A stretch of 64,000 nt of DNA, taken from positions 248,001 through 312,000 of the forward strand of contig JANSXY010000001.1 in assembly GCA_024742695.1 (NCBI GenBank), read 5' to 3'. Positions 8,986-16,310 of the stretch are shown here, one piece after another. Both the position numbers and the translations under genes were made by a program. Source of the stretch: Paracoccaceae bacterium (GTDB lineage: Bacteria; Pseudomonadota; Alphaproteobacteria; Rhodobacterales; Rhodobacteraceae). How positions within the stretch are numbered: position 1 is the first letter of the stretch; each line of letters starts with the position of its first letter. The notes below the pieces were generated by a model. That model saw nothing but the letters and a program-made list of their open reading frames with translations, searched no databases and was not told the origin of the DNA.

Positions 8986-9711
8986 ATGGACGAGTCCGAC
9001 GATCCCCTGCACCTGCACCCGCACCCGCGCAAGCGCGGGTTCTTCGCCGGGCTGCGCGCCTCGTTCCTCACCGGGCTGGTCGTCATCGCGCCGATCGGGC
9101 TGACGCTGTGGCTGATCTGGACGGTGGTGGGCTGGATCGACAGCTGGGTGCTGCCTTTCGTGCCGGCCAAGTACCGGCCCGATCAGTATATCGGGATCGA
9201 CCTGCGCGGCCTCGGCGTGATCATCTTCCTGATCTTCACCATCGTCGTCGGCTGGATGGCCAAGGGGCTGATCGGCCGGTCGCTGATCGGCTGGGCCGAG
9301 GGACTGGTGGACCGGATGCCGGTGGTCCGGTCGGTCTATGCCGGGCTCAAGCAGATCGCCGAAACCGTCTTCGCGCAGTCGGAATCGAATTTCGACCGGG
9401 CCTGCCTGGTGCAGTATCCCCGTCCGGGGATCTGGGCCATCGCCTTCATCTCGACCGAGGCGAAAGGCGAGATCAATGCCCGCATCCCGCATGACGAAAC
9501 CATCGTGTCGGTGTTTCTGCCGACCACCCCGAACCCGACCTCCGGTTTCCTGCTGTTCGTGCCGAAGCGCGACGTGATCTTGCTGGACATGAGCGTGGAG
9601 GATGCCGCGAAGCTGATCATCTCGGCCGGGCTGGTCTATCCCTCGCCGCGCGAGGCGGGCGAACCGGCAAGCCTGCAACATCCATCCGAAAGAACGTCTG
9701 GACAGGCTTGA
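8986..9711 (+). CDS. DUF502 family membrane protein
   Basis: The 241-residue protein has a His-rich hydrophilic start (LHLHPHPRKR) and two strong transmembrane helices, at about residues 22-45 (FLTGLVVIAPIGLTLWLIW) and 75-95 (GVIIFLIFTIVVGWM). A soluble domain with VRSVYAGLKQIAETVF and FLPTTPNPTSGFLLFVP follows, the typical DUF502 motifs. The family is conserved in bacteria and plants (related to COV proteins) and has no established bacterial role. It lies 48 bases behind psuG and may be co-transcribed, but no functional link is evident. Confidence 0.88.
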   Translation: MDESDDPLHLHPHPRKRGFFAGLRASFLTGLVVIAPIGLTLWLIWTVVGWIDSWVLPFVPAKYRPDQYIGIDLRGLGVIIFLIFTIVVGWMAKGLIGRSLIGWAEGLVDRMPVVRSVYAGLKQIAETVFAQSESNFDRACLVQYPRPGIWAIAFISTEAKGEINARIPHDETIVSVFLPTTPNPTSGFLLFVPKRDVILLDMSVEDAAKLIISAGLVYPSPREAGEPASLQHPSERTSGQA

Positions 9712-9770
9712 TCCGCCGAATTCGTCTGCCCTAACCTCCGTGCGCTGCCAAACAAACTCGGGGGACACCG

Positions 9771-9947
9771 ATGAAAAACGCCGTTCTTGCCGCCACCCTT
9801 TGCCTTGCCGCCGCACCCGCCCTTGCCGGCGGCTATGCCGAACCGGTGATGGAGCCTCAGGTCATCGCCGACGCGGTAACCGGGGACGACAGCTGGGTCG
9901 TCTTGCTGATGACCCTGCTGGTCTTCGGCGCCGCGCTGGCGAAATAG
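9771..9947 (+). CDS. Small exported protein of 58 residues with C-terminal hydrophobic segment
   Basis: The product starts MKNAVLAATLCLAAAPALAGG, a classical signal peptide with a likely cleavage after ALA, then a short acidic segment (EPVMEPQVIADAVTGDD) and a hydrophobic tail (WVVLLMTLLVFGAALAK) that could be a membrane anchor. GGGGGA six bases before the ATG is a strong ribosome site, which supports expression. Small proteins of this layout occur in Rhodobacteraceae with no assigned function. It ends five bases before the convergent 3-hydroxybutyrate dehydrogenase gene. Confidence 0.75.
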   Translation: MKNAVLAATLCLAAAPALAGGYAEPVMEPQVIADAVTGDDSWVVLLMTLLVFGAALAK

Positions 9948-9951
9948 CCCG

Positions 9952-10737
9952 TCAGAGCGCGGTCCAGCCGCCGTCCACGCTGATCGTGGTGCCGGTGACC
10001 TGGGCCGCGGCCTCGCTGCAAAGATAAACGGCGGTGCCGCCGATCTGCTCCACGGTCGCGAATTGCTTCGACGGCTGGCGGGCAAGCATGACCTCGCGCA
10101 CCACCGTGTCACGGTCCATGCCGTGCGTCTTCATCTGGTCGGGGATCTGCGCCTCGACCAGCGGGGTCAGCACGTATCCCGGGCAGATCGCGTTGCAGGT
10201 GATCGACTGGCCGGCGGTTTCCAGCGCCACGGTCTTGGTCAGCCCGACCACCCCGTGCTTGGCGGCCACGTAGGCCGACTTGTAGGGCGAGGCCGTCAGC
10301 CCGTGCGCCGAGGCGATGTTGACGATCCGGCCCCAGCCGGTCTTGCGCATCATCGGCAGCGCCGCCGCCGTCGTGTGAAAGGCCGAGGACAGGTTGATCG
10401 CGAGGATCGCGTTCCATTTCTCGACGGGGAATTCCTCGACCGGGCAGACATGCTGGATGCCGGCGTTGTTGACGAGGATGTCGCAGGCGCCCGCCGCCTC
10501 CACCAGCCGCCGGCAGGCGACCGGGTCGGACATGTCGGCCGCGATGTAGCGCGCGGCAACGTCGCAGTCCTGCGCGATCTGGCGCGCCAGCGCGTGATCC
10601 TCGTCCCGGTCGGTGAAGGAATTCAGAACGATGTCGGCGCCGGCCCGTGCCAGTTCACGCGCCACGCCGAGCCCGATTCCCGAATTCGATCCCGTGACGA
10701 TGGCGATTCTGCCGCTGAGCGGACGTGCGTCGGGCAT
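9952..10737 (-). CDS. bdhA: D-3-hydroxybutyrate dehydrogenase (SDR family)
   Basis: This 261-residue short-chain dehydrogenase oxidises 3-hydroxybutyrate to acetoacetate with NAD+, a step in polyhydroxybutyrate turnover. It shows the cofactor motif TGSNSGIG near residue 15, NNAG near 90, and the Ser-Tyr-Lys catalytic set in SAHGLTASPYKSAYVAAKHG around 140-160. The C-terminal half (PGYVLTPLVEAQI, ARQPSKQFATVEQIGG) matches the hydroxybutyrate dehydrogenase subgroup. I chose ATG 10737 because GGGGAG lies upstream; the open frame to 10809 runs into the upstream hairpin. A terminator stands about 75 bases before the start codon, so expression may be attenuated. Confidence 0.88.
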   Translation of the reverse strand: MPDARPLSGRIAIVTGSNSGIGLGVARELARAGADIVLNSFTDRDEDHALARQIAQDCDVAARYIAADMSDPVACRRLVEAAGACDILVNNAGIQHVCPVEEFPVEKWNAILAINLSSAFHTTAAALPMMRKTGWGRIVNIASAHGLTASPYKSAYVAAKHGVVGLTKTVALETAGQSITCNAICPGYVLTPLVEAQIPDQMKTHGMDRDTVVREVMLARQPSKQFATVEQIGGTAVYLCSEAAAQVTGTTISVDGGWTAL

Positions 10738-10808
10738 GCTGATTCTCCCCTGCGGTTTCGGCCCGATCCTAGCGGCGCACACGGGGATTTCTACGCCGGC
10801 CGGCCCCA

Positions 10809-10885
10809 AGAAAAAAACGCCCGCCAGAGGCGGGCGTTAAGTCATGAGGCAGGTTTCATACAGGCAAGAAACCTATCGAGCAGTG
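10809..10885 (-). ncRNA. Candidate small RNA or terminated leader upstream of bdhA
   Basis: On the minus strand a good promoter is followed within about 8 bases by a roughly 75-base segment that ends in a strong intrinsic terminator. The segment has a perfect 7-base hairpin (AGGTTTC 10851-10857 with GAAACCT 10868-10874, 10-base loop) and then the terminator stem. It contains no convincing reading frame. It can be read either as a free small RNA or as the prematurely terminated 5' leader of bdhA, whose start is about 75 bases beyond the terminator. I do not recognise it as a known RNA family. Confidence 0.55.
10811..10838 (-). terminator. Intrinsic terminator between candidate RNA and bdhA
   Basis: The stem AACGCCCGCC / GGCGGGCGTT (10816-10838) has a 3-base loop and is followed on the minus strand by a run of seven T. 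No protein gene lies upstream of it on that strand, which is what points to a non-coding transcript. Confidence 0.85.
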
Positions 10886-10891
10886 CCCCAA

Positions 10892-10920
10892 GTTATACGC
10901 GCAACACGTCGAGGGGCCAA
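10892..10920 (-). promoter_or_regulatory. Sigma-70-type promoter driving the candidate RNA/bdhA
   Basis: TTGGCC (10915-10920) and TATAAC (10892-10897) are 17 bases apart on the minus strand. This is the best -10 match in the intergenic region and sits back-to-back with the promoter of the peptide-binding protein gene. Confidence 0.55.
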
Positions 10921-10929
10921 GCCAAAAGT

Positions 10930-10958
10930 TTGAAAAGACATGCAGACCCGACTAGCCT
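10930..10958 (+). promoter_or_regulatory. Probable promoter of the YejA-type gene
   Basis: TTGAAA (10930-10935) and TAGCCT (10953-10958) are 17 bases apart, about 40 bases before the ATG at 11000. The -35 box is good and the -10 is weak. Confidence 0.4.
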
Positions 10959-10999
10959 TGCCCGAGGCAGAGAAACCGGGCGACGGAGCGGAGGGGCGG

Positions 11000-12802
11000 A
11001 TGCGAGGGATCGGGGCGGCAATCTGGGCGGGGCTGCTGACCGCGGCGCTGGCAACCGGCGCGGCGGCGGAACCGCAACATGGCATAGCTATGTATGGCGA
11101 CCCGGCCCTGCCACCGGATTTTGTGGCCCTGCCCTACGCCAACCCTGACGCGCCCGGGGGCGGCCGAATCATCTTCGGCGAGTCGGGCGGCTACGACAGC
11201 CTCAATCCCTGGATCCTGAAGGGCGCCGCGCCCTGGGGCATGCGCATCCATGTCGCCGAGTCGCTGATGGCCCGGTCGATCGACGAACCCTTCACGCTCT
11301 ACGGCCTGCTGGCCGAATCGGTGGAAACCGATCCCGACCGCACGTGGGTGGAATTCACCCTGCGCGAGGGCGCGCGATTCTCCGACGGCAGCCCGGTCAC
11401 CGTGGACGACGTGATCTGGAGCTACGAGACGCTGGGCACCCAGGGTCATCCGCGCTACCACACCGCCTGGAACAAGGTCTCCGCGATCGAGGCGACCGGC
11501 CCGCGCAGCCTGCGGATCACCTTCAACACCGCCGACCGGGAACTGGCGCTGCTGATGGGGATGCGGCCGGTTCTGAAGAAGGCGCAGTGGGACGGGCGCG
11601 ATTTCGCCGAAAGCTCGCTCGAGGTGCCGATCGGATCGGGGCCCTACGTGGTGGGCGACTTCGAACCCGGCCGCTACATCAGTTTCCGCCGAAACCCCGA
11701 TTACTGGGGCGCGGCGTTGCCGGTGAACCGCGGCCTGCACAATTTCGACGAGATCCGCTACGACTATTTCGGCGACGCGGGCGTGGTCTTCGAGGCGTTC
11801 AAGGCCGGCGAGGTCACGATCTGGGCGGAATGGAACGCCGCGAAATGGGACAGCCAGTACGATTTCCCCGCAGTGCGCGACGGCCGCGTGCTGAAAAGCA
11901 CGATCCCGCATCGCCGCCCCTCGGGCATCTCGGGCTTCGTGATGAACACCCGCCTGCCGGTCTTCGCCGACTGGCGCGTGCGCGAGGCGATGACGCTGGC
12001 CTTCAACTTCGAACTGATCAACGGCACGCTGAACAACGGCACCGATCCGCGGATCACCTCGTATTTCTCGAACTCCGTTCTCGGAATGCTGCCGGGGCCG
12101 GCCAGCGGCCGGGTGGCCGAATTGCTGGCGCCCTGGGCCGATGACGTGGTGCCCGGCACGATCGAAGGCTATGCCCTGCCGGTGGCCGACGGCACCGAGG
12201 TCAACCGCGCCAACATGCGCCGCGCCACCGGCCTTCTGGCCGAGGCCGGCTGGACCGTCGATGCGGCGGGCGTGCTGCGCGACGGTGCGGGAAACGCCTT
12301 CGCCTTCGAGATCCTGCTCAACCAGGGGGCCACGGAAATCGCAGCGATCACGGATATCTACATCGAATCGCTCAAGCGGCTGGGGATGCAGGTCACGGTC
12401 ACGGCGGTCGACAGCGCGCAGTATTCCGAACGCACCAAGACCTACGATTTCGGCATGGCGCACTACACCCGCGCGCTGTCGCTGTCGCCGGGCAACGAAC
12501 AGCTTCTCTACTGGGGTCGCGCCGGGGTGACGGAACCGGGCACCCGGAACTGGATGGGCGTCGACAGCCCGGCGGTCGAGGCGATGGTGGCGGAGATGCT
12601 GAACGCCGGCAGCCGCGAGGAGTTCATCGCCGCCACCCGCGCGCTCGACCGGATCCTCACCGCCGGGCGCTACGTGATCCCGTTCTGGTTCTCGCCGGAG
12701 GCGCGCGTTGCGCATCACCGCGCCCTACGCTATCCCGAAACCGTGCCGGCCTATGGCTACTGGCCCGGTTTCGTCCCTGAAGTCTGGTGGTGGGAGGAGT
12801 GA
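11000..12802 (+). CDS. Periplasmic oligopeptide-binding protein, YejA-like (SBP family 5)
   Basis: The 600-residue protein starts with a signal peptide (MRGIGAAIWAGLLTAALATGAAA) followed by a family-5 solute-binding domain. The segments GIAMYGDPALPPDF, SLNPWILKG, TLREGARFSDGSPVTVDDV and GSGPYVVGDFEPGRYISFRRNPDYWG match the YejA branch that delivers peptides, including microcin C in E. coli, to an ABC importer. The permease and ATPase genes are not in the window. I chose ATG 11000 because GGAG precedes it and the signal peptide then begins at residue 1; the frame is open 60 bases further up. A lipoprotein gene follows after two bases. Confidence 0.87.
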   Translation: MRGIGAAIWAGLLTAALATGAAAEPQHGIAMYGDPALPPDFVALPYANPDAPGGGRIIFGESGGYDSLNPWILKGAAPWGMRIHVAESLMARSIDEPFTLYGLLAESVETDPDRTWVEFTLREGARFSDGSPVTVDDVIWSYETLGTQGHPRYHTAWNKVSAIEATGPRSLRITFNTADRELALLMGMRPVLKKAQWDGRDFAESSLEVPIGSGPYVVGDFEPGRYISFRRNPDYWGAALPVNRGLHNFDEIRYDYFGDAGVVFEAFKAGEVTIWAEWNAAKWDSQYDFPAVRDGRVLKSTIPHRRPSGISGFVMNTRLPVFADWRVREAMTLAFNFELINGTLNNGTDPRITSYFSNSVLGMLPGPASGRVAELLAPWADDVVPGTIEGYALPVADGTEVNRANMRRATGLLAEAGWTVDAAGVLRDGAGNAFAFEILLNQGATEIAAITDIYIESLKRLGMQVTVTAVDSAQYSERTKTYDFGMAHYTRALSLSPGNEQLLYWGRAGVTEPGTRNWMGVDSPAVEAMVAEMLNAGSREEFIAATRALDRILTAGRYVIPFWFSPEARVAHHRALRYPETVPAYGYWPGFVPEVWWWEE

Positions 12803-12804
12803 TC

Positions 12805-12921
12805 ATGCTCGCACGCATCGTGGCCGTCGCCGCGCTCGTGGCGCTTGCGGCCTGCAACACCGTCGAGGGCATCGGCGAGGACGTTTCCGCCGGCGCGCGG
12901 TCGGTCCGCAGCATGTTCTGA
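12805..12921 (+). CDS. Entericidin A/B-like small lipoprotein
   Basis: The 38-residue product has a hydrophobic leader with a lipobox (LVALAAC) and a short tail, NTVEGIGEDVSAGARSVRSMF, that matches the entericidin pattern (N-T-x-x-G-x-G-x-D). Entericidins are membrane lipoproteins first described as a stress-linked toxin/antidote pair; most alphaproteobacterial copies are single and uncharacterised. GGAGGAG just before the ATG is a very strong ribosome site. The gene starts two bases after the YejA-like gene, so the two are probably co-transcribed. Confidence 0.85.
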   Translation: MLARIVAVAALVALAACNTVEGIGEDVSAGARSVRSMF

Positions 12922-13004
12922 TCCCGCACGGGCAGAATTGTCTTTTCACACCGGGGGCTTGGTGGCACCCTTGGGCCGTGTGGCACCGGTCCGGGGAGGC
13001 GGCG

Positions 13005-13328
13005 ATGAAGTGGCACCACGTGGAGGAAAACTGGCCGGCGTTCTTCGACGCGATCCTCGATCGCTGGCCCGACGCCGACGAGGCGGAGCTTGAGGACATC
13101 GACGGCGACCAGCGCGCCTTCGTGCGCTACATCGCGGAGTTGACCGAACAGGAACCCGCCGAGGCCGCGCAGGAAATCCGCGACTGGCTGGTGGGCGAAC
13201 TGCCCTCCGACGTGGTGATGGATCCGCGCCACGACGATCATTCGATCCAGTTGTCGGGCAAGTTCCTGCCCGAGGGCGAGGACGAGTTCGACGATGACGC
13301 CCGCTACGGCGACGACAGCAAGGACTGA
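13005..13328 (+). CDS. CsbD-like protein with acidic C-terminal extension
   Basis: The first 60 residues (MKWHHVEENWPAFFDAILDRWP...IDGDQRAFVRYIAELT...AAQEIRDWL) follow the CsbD pattern of a helical domain starting M-x-W-x-x-(I/V)-E-x-x-W. CsbD proteins are small stress-induced proteins of unknown mechanism. Here the domain is followed by about 40 extra residues rich in Asp and Glu (GEDEFDDDARYGDDS). The ATG at 13005 is preceded by GGGGAGG. The frame is open back to 12708, but that part overlaps two other genes out of frame and is not coding. It lies 83 bases behind the entericidin-like gene. Confidence 0.72.
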   Translation: MKWHHVEENWPAFFDAILDRWPDADEAELEDIDGDQRAFVRYIAELTEQEPAEAAQEIRDWLVGELPSDVVMDPRHDDHSIQLSGKFLPEGEDEFDDDARYGDDSKD

Positions 13329-13351
13329 GCCGCCAGCGGTGCCGCCGCGCG

Positions 13352-13428
13352 GATTTTGGTCCGGAAACATCCCGCGGGGGAGGTCCGGCCGCACCGGCCG
13401 GACCCGGGGGCGCGAAGCCCCCGCGCGG
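13352..13428 (-). repeat. Intergenic repeat, copy 1 (minus orientation)
   Basis: Read on the minus strand this element has two GC hairpins (7- and 9-base stems) followed by GGATGTTTCCGGACCAAAATC. The same arrangement and end sequence occur at 17533-17600 and 27000-27067. It sits between the convergent CsbD-like and XRE regulator genes, oriented away from the regulator stop. Confidence 0.75.
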
Positions 13429-13451
13429 TGCCGGGCCGGCCCGTCCGGCCG

Positions 13452-14075
13452 TCAGACCAGGCTCGTCACCCACAGGATCGTCGCGTCCTCCTCGGACACC
13501 GAGATCACGTTGTGCCCCATCGTCGCGTCGTAATAGGCGCTGTCGCCGCGGCGCAGGTCCACCGGTTCGTAGAACTCGGTGTATAGCCGCACGATGCCGG
13601 TCAGGACGTACAGGAATTCCTCGCCGTCGTGGCGCACCCAGCCGCCGAATTCCTCCAGCCGGCGCGCCCGGATCCGGGCGCGGTAGGGCAGCATCCGCTT
13701 CTTCGTCAGTCCGGCGCCCAGCAGTTCGTGTTCGTAGGTCGCCGTCGCCTGGGCCTGCCCCTCGCCCGAGGCCGTCACCACCATTCGCCCGGTGACCTGC
13801 CCGCCCGAGGGCGGCGTGAACAGCTGCGGGATCGAGATCGCCAGCCCGTCCGCGAGCTTCTTGAGCGCGTCATAGGTCGGCGACATCTGGCCGTTCTCGA
13901 TCTTCGACAGCGTCGAGCGCGCCAGCCCCGCCTGCACCGCGGCCTGTTCCAGTGTCCAGCCCCGCGCCTTGCGCAATTCGCGGACCCGCGCGCCAAGGTT
14001 CAGCGGCTCGGCCGTGTCCGCGGCCCCCTCGGCGCGGGCGATGCGGATGATCCTGGTCTGGTCGAGGTCGCTCAT
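13452..14075 (-). CDS. XRE-family transcriptional regulator with C-terminal cupin
   Basis: The 207-residue protein has a lambda-repressor-like helix-turn-helix (LGARVRELRKARGWTLEQAAVQAGLARSTLSKIENGQMSPTYDALKKLADGL, about residues 26-80) and a cupin sensor domain (about 130-200: RHDGEEFLYVLTGIVRLYTEFYEP...GDSAYYDATMGH). Members usually bind a small carboxylate, amine or amino-acid-related ligand and control an adjacent operon. Here the ligase-FrnE-exporter operon starts 82 bases away on the other strand, so it is the likely target. The start at 14075 has AGGAG upstream; the frame continues to 14213 without support. Confidence 0.85.
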   Translation of the reverse strand: MSDLDQTRIIRIARAEGAADTAEPLNLGARVRELRKARGWTLEQAAVQAGLARSTLSKIENGQMSPTYDALKKLADGLAISIPQLFTPPSGGQVTGRMVVTASGEGQAQATATYEHELLGAGLTKKRMLPYRARIRARRLEEFGGWVRHDGEEFLYVLTGIVRLYTEFYEPVDLRRGDSAYYDATMGHNVISVSEEDATILWVTSLV

Positions 14076-14157
14076 GGCGCGGGCTCCTGCTCTGGGCCCG
14101 GTTCTGGGCGAAATCCGGGCGGCTTGCAACGTTCCGGCGGCAGGCGTAGCAGGGCAT

Positions 14158-15675
14158 ATGCTCTCGCTTGTGCGATCCACGGCCTCCGCGCCCTGCCCCG
14201 CGCCGTTCAACATGGCCGCCTACGTCCTCGACGCCGGGCTGGCGCGGCCGGAGCGCAGCGCGCTGCAGATCCTGCGGCCCACCGGCGCCGAACGCTGGAG
14301 CCATGCCCGGCTGCGGGCGGCGGTGCTGGGCGCGGCCCGCAGGATGCACGACCGGGGGCTTGCCCCGGGCACGCGGGTGCTCTTGCGGCTCGGCAATGGC
14401 CCGGCCTTCCCGGTCGCCTTCCTCGGCGCGGTGGCGGCGGGCCTCGTGCCGGTGCCGACATCCGCTCTCTTGACCGAACCCGAGGTCGCGCTGATCGCCG
14501 CGGAAACCCGGCCCGGCCTGGTCCTGGCCGATCCGGGCATCGCGCTGCCGCCCGATGGCGCCGCCCCGGTCCTGTCGGGCGCGGACCTGCTGACGGCCGA
14601 GACCGCGCCGGCGCTGAACCCGGTGCCGGGCGATCCCGGTCGGCCCGCCTATATCGTCTACACCTCCGGTTCCTCGGGCCGGCCGCGCGCTGTCGTCCAT
14701 GCCCATCGCGCGGTCTGGGCGCGGCGGATGATGTGGCAGGGCTGGTACGGGCTGGGGCCGGACGACCGGTTGCTGCATGCCGGATCGTTCAACTGGACCT
14801 ACACGATGGGCACCGGCCTGATGGATCCCTGGGCCGCGGGCGCGACCGCGCTGATCCCGGCGCCGGGGCTCGACCCGGCGGCGCTGCCGCTTCTGCTCAA
14901 ACGCTTCGACGCGACGATTTTCGCCGCCTCTCCGGGCATCTATCGCAAGATCCTCACGGCCAATGACAGGCTCGACCTGCCGCGCCTCAGGCACGGGCTT
15001 TCGGCCGGCGAAAGCCTGCCCGAGACCCTGCGCACGGCCTGGCAGGCGGCCACGGGGCGACCGGTCTTCGAGGCATTGGGGATGACGGAATGCTCCACCT
15101 TCATCTCCGCCGCGCCGGGCCGGCCGGCGTCGCCGGGCGCGATCGGCTGGCCGCAACCGGGCCGCAGCGTCGCGGTGCTGGGCCCCGACGGCGCGCCGGT
15201 GCCGCGCGGCGCGCCCGGCATCCTGGCGGTGCACCGCGACGATCCGGGCCTGTTTCTGGGCTATCTCGACGCGCCGGACGAGACGGCGGCGCGCTTTTCC
15301 GGCGCGTGGTTCCTGACGGGCGACATGGTGACGATGGCCGAGGACGGCGCGATCGCCTATCTTGGCCGGGGCGACGACATGATGAACGCGGGCGGGATCC
15401 GGGTGTCGCCGCTGGAGGTGGAGGCGGCGTTAGCCGCCTGCCCCGGTGCCGGCGATGTCGCGGCGGTGGAGGTGGAGGTGAAACCCGGCGTGCGCGTGAT
15501 CGGCCTCGCCCATACCGGCCCGGCCGACGCGGCCACCCTCGCCGCCCATGCCGAGACCTGCCTTGCCCGCTACAAGCAGCCACGGCTCTACCGGTCGCTG
15601 CCCGCCCTGCCGCAGACGGCGACGGGCAAGACGGATCGTCGCGCGGTGCGGCGGGATTGGGAGGCAGGTTCATGA
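14158..15675 (+). CDS. AMP-binding acyl-CoA synthetase/ligase
   Basis: The 505-residue ANL-superfamily enzyme would activate a carboxylic acid as acyl-AMP and transfer it to CoA. It has the phosphate loop YTSGSSGRPRAVVH at about 168-181 (Arg where most members have Lys), FEALGMTECS at about 305-314, TGDM near 385, the hinge region GRGDDMMNAGGIRVSPLEVE and a C-terminal PQTATGKTDRR with the catalytic Lys. Substrate is unknown. I chose ATG 14158, after AGCAGGG; the frame runs further up across the divergent regulator gene and is spurious there. It heads an operon of three overlapping genes. Confidence 0.86.
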   Translation: MLSLVRSTASAPCPAPFNMAAYVLDAGLARPERSALQILRPTGAERWSHARLRAAVLGAARRMHDRGLAPGTRVLLRLGNGPAFPVAFLGAVAAGLVPVPTSALLTEPEVALIAAETRPGLVLADPGIALPPDGAAPVLSGADLLTAETAPALNPVPGDPGRPAYIVYTSGSSGRPRAVVHAHRAVWARRMMWQGWYGLGPDDRLLHAGSFNWTYTMGTGLMDPWAAGATALIPAPGLDPAALPLLLKRFDATIFAASPGIYRKILTANDRLDLPRLRHGLSAGESLPETLRTAWQAATGRPVFEALGMTECSTFISAAPGRPASPGAIGWPQPGRSVAVLGPDGAPVPRGAPGILAVHRDDPGLFLGYLDAPDETAARFSGAWFLTGDMVTMAEDGAIAYLGRGDDMMNAGGIRVSPLEVEAALAACPGAGDVAAVEVEVKPGVRVIGLAHTGPADAATLAAHAETCLARYKQPRLYRSLPALPQTATGKTDRRAVRRDWEAGS

Positions 15676-16310
15676 TCACCCTCGACATCTTCTCCGACCC
15701 GGTCTGCCCGTGGTGCTACATCGGCAAGGCCCGCCTGGACCGCGCGCTGGAGGCGCGGCCCGATCATCCGTTCCGGGTGGAATGGCATCCGTTCCAGCTC
15801 AATCCCGAGATGCCGGCGGGCGGCATGGATCGGGCCAGCTACCTGGAGGCCAAGTTCGGCGGCCGCGACGGCGCGGTGCGTGCCTATGCCCCGGTCGCCG
15901 AGGCCGCGGAGGAGGCCGGGCTGGCGATGAACCTCGCCGGTATCGCGCGCACCCCGAACACGCTCGACGCGCATCGCCTGATCCACTGGGCCGGGCTCGA
16001 GGGGCGGCAAACCCCCGTGGTCGCGGCGCTGTTCCGCGCCTATTTCGCCGAGGGCCGCGACATCGGCGCGGCCGCCGTGCTGGCCGATATCGGGGCCGCG
16101 GCCGGGCTGGACCGCGCGATGCTGGAGATGCTGCTGGCCGGCGAGGCCGACCGCGCCGAGATCGCCGCGCGCGACGCCCATGCCCGCGCCCGCGGGGTGC
16201 GCGCCGTGCCCACCTTCATCGTCGGCGGCCGCCACGCGGTGGAGGGCGCGCAGCCGCCGGAGCTGTGGCTGCGGGTGATCGACGAACTGGCGGCGGGGCG
16301 CGGCGGGTGA
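15672..16310 (+). CDS. DsbA-family oxidoreductase, FrnE-like
   Basis: The 212-residue thioredoxin-fold protein starts ITLDIFSDPVCPWCYIGKARLD, with the CPWC redox motif at Cys12 and Cys15, and has the helical insertion and the C-terminal GVRAVPTFIVGG strand with cis-Pro typical of the FrnE/2-hydroxychromene-2-carboxylate isomerase group. There is no signal peptide, so it acts in the cytoplasm, as other FrnE proteins do as disulfide isomerases linked to oxidative stress. Its ATG overlaps the ligase stop (ATGA), which implies translational coupling. A role in the chemistry of the ligase product is possible but unproven. Confidence 0.88.
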   Translation: MITLDIFSDPVCPWCYIGKARLDRALEARPDHPFRVEWHPFQLNPEMPAGGMDRASYLEAKFGGRDGAVRAYAPVAEAAEEAGLAMNLAGIARTPNTLDAHRLIHWAGLEGRQTPVVAALFRAYFAEGRDIGAAAVLADIGAAAGLDRAMLEMLLAGEADRAEIAARDAHARARGVRAVPTFIVGGRHAVEGAQPPELWLRVIDELAAGRGG

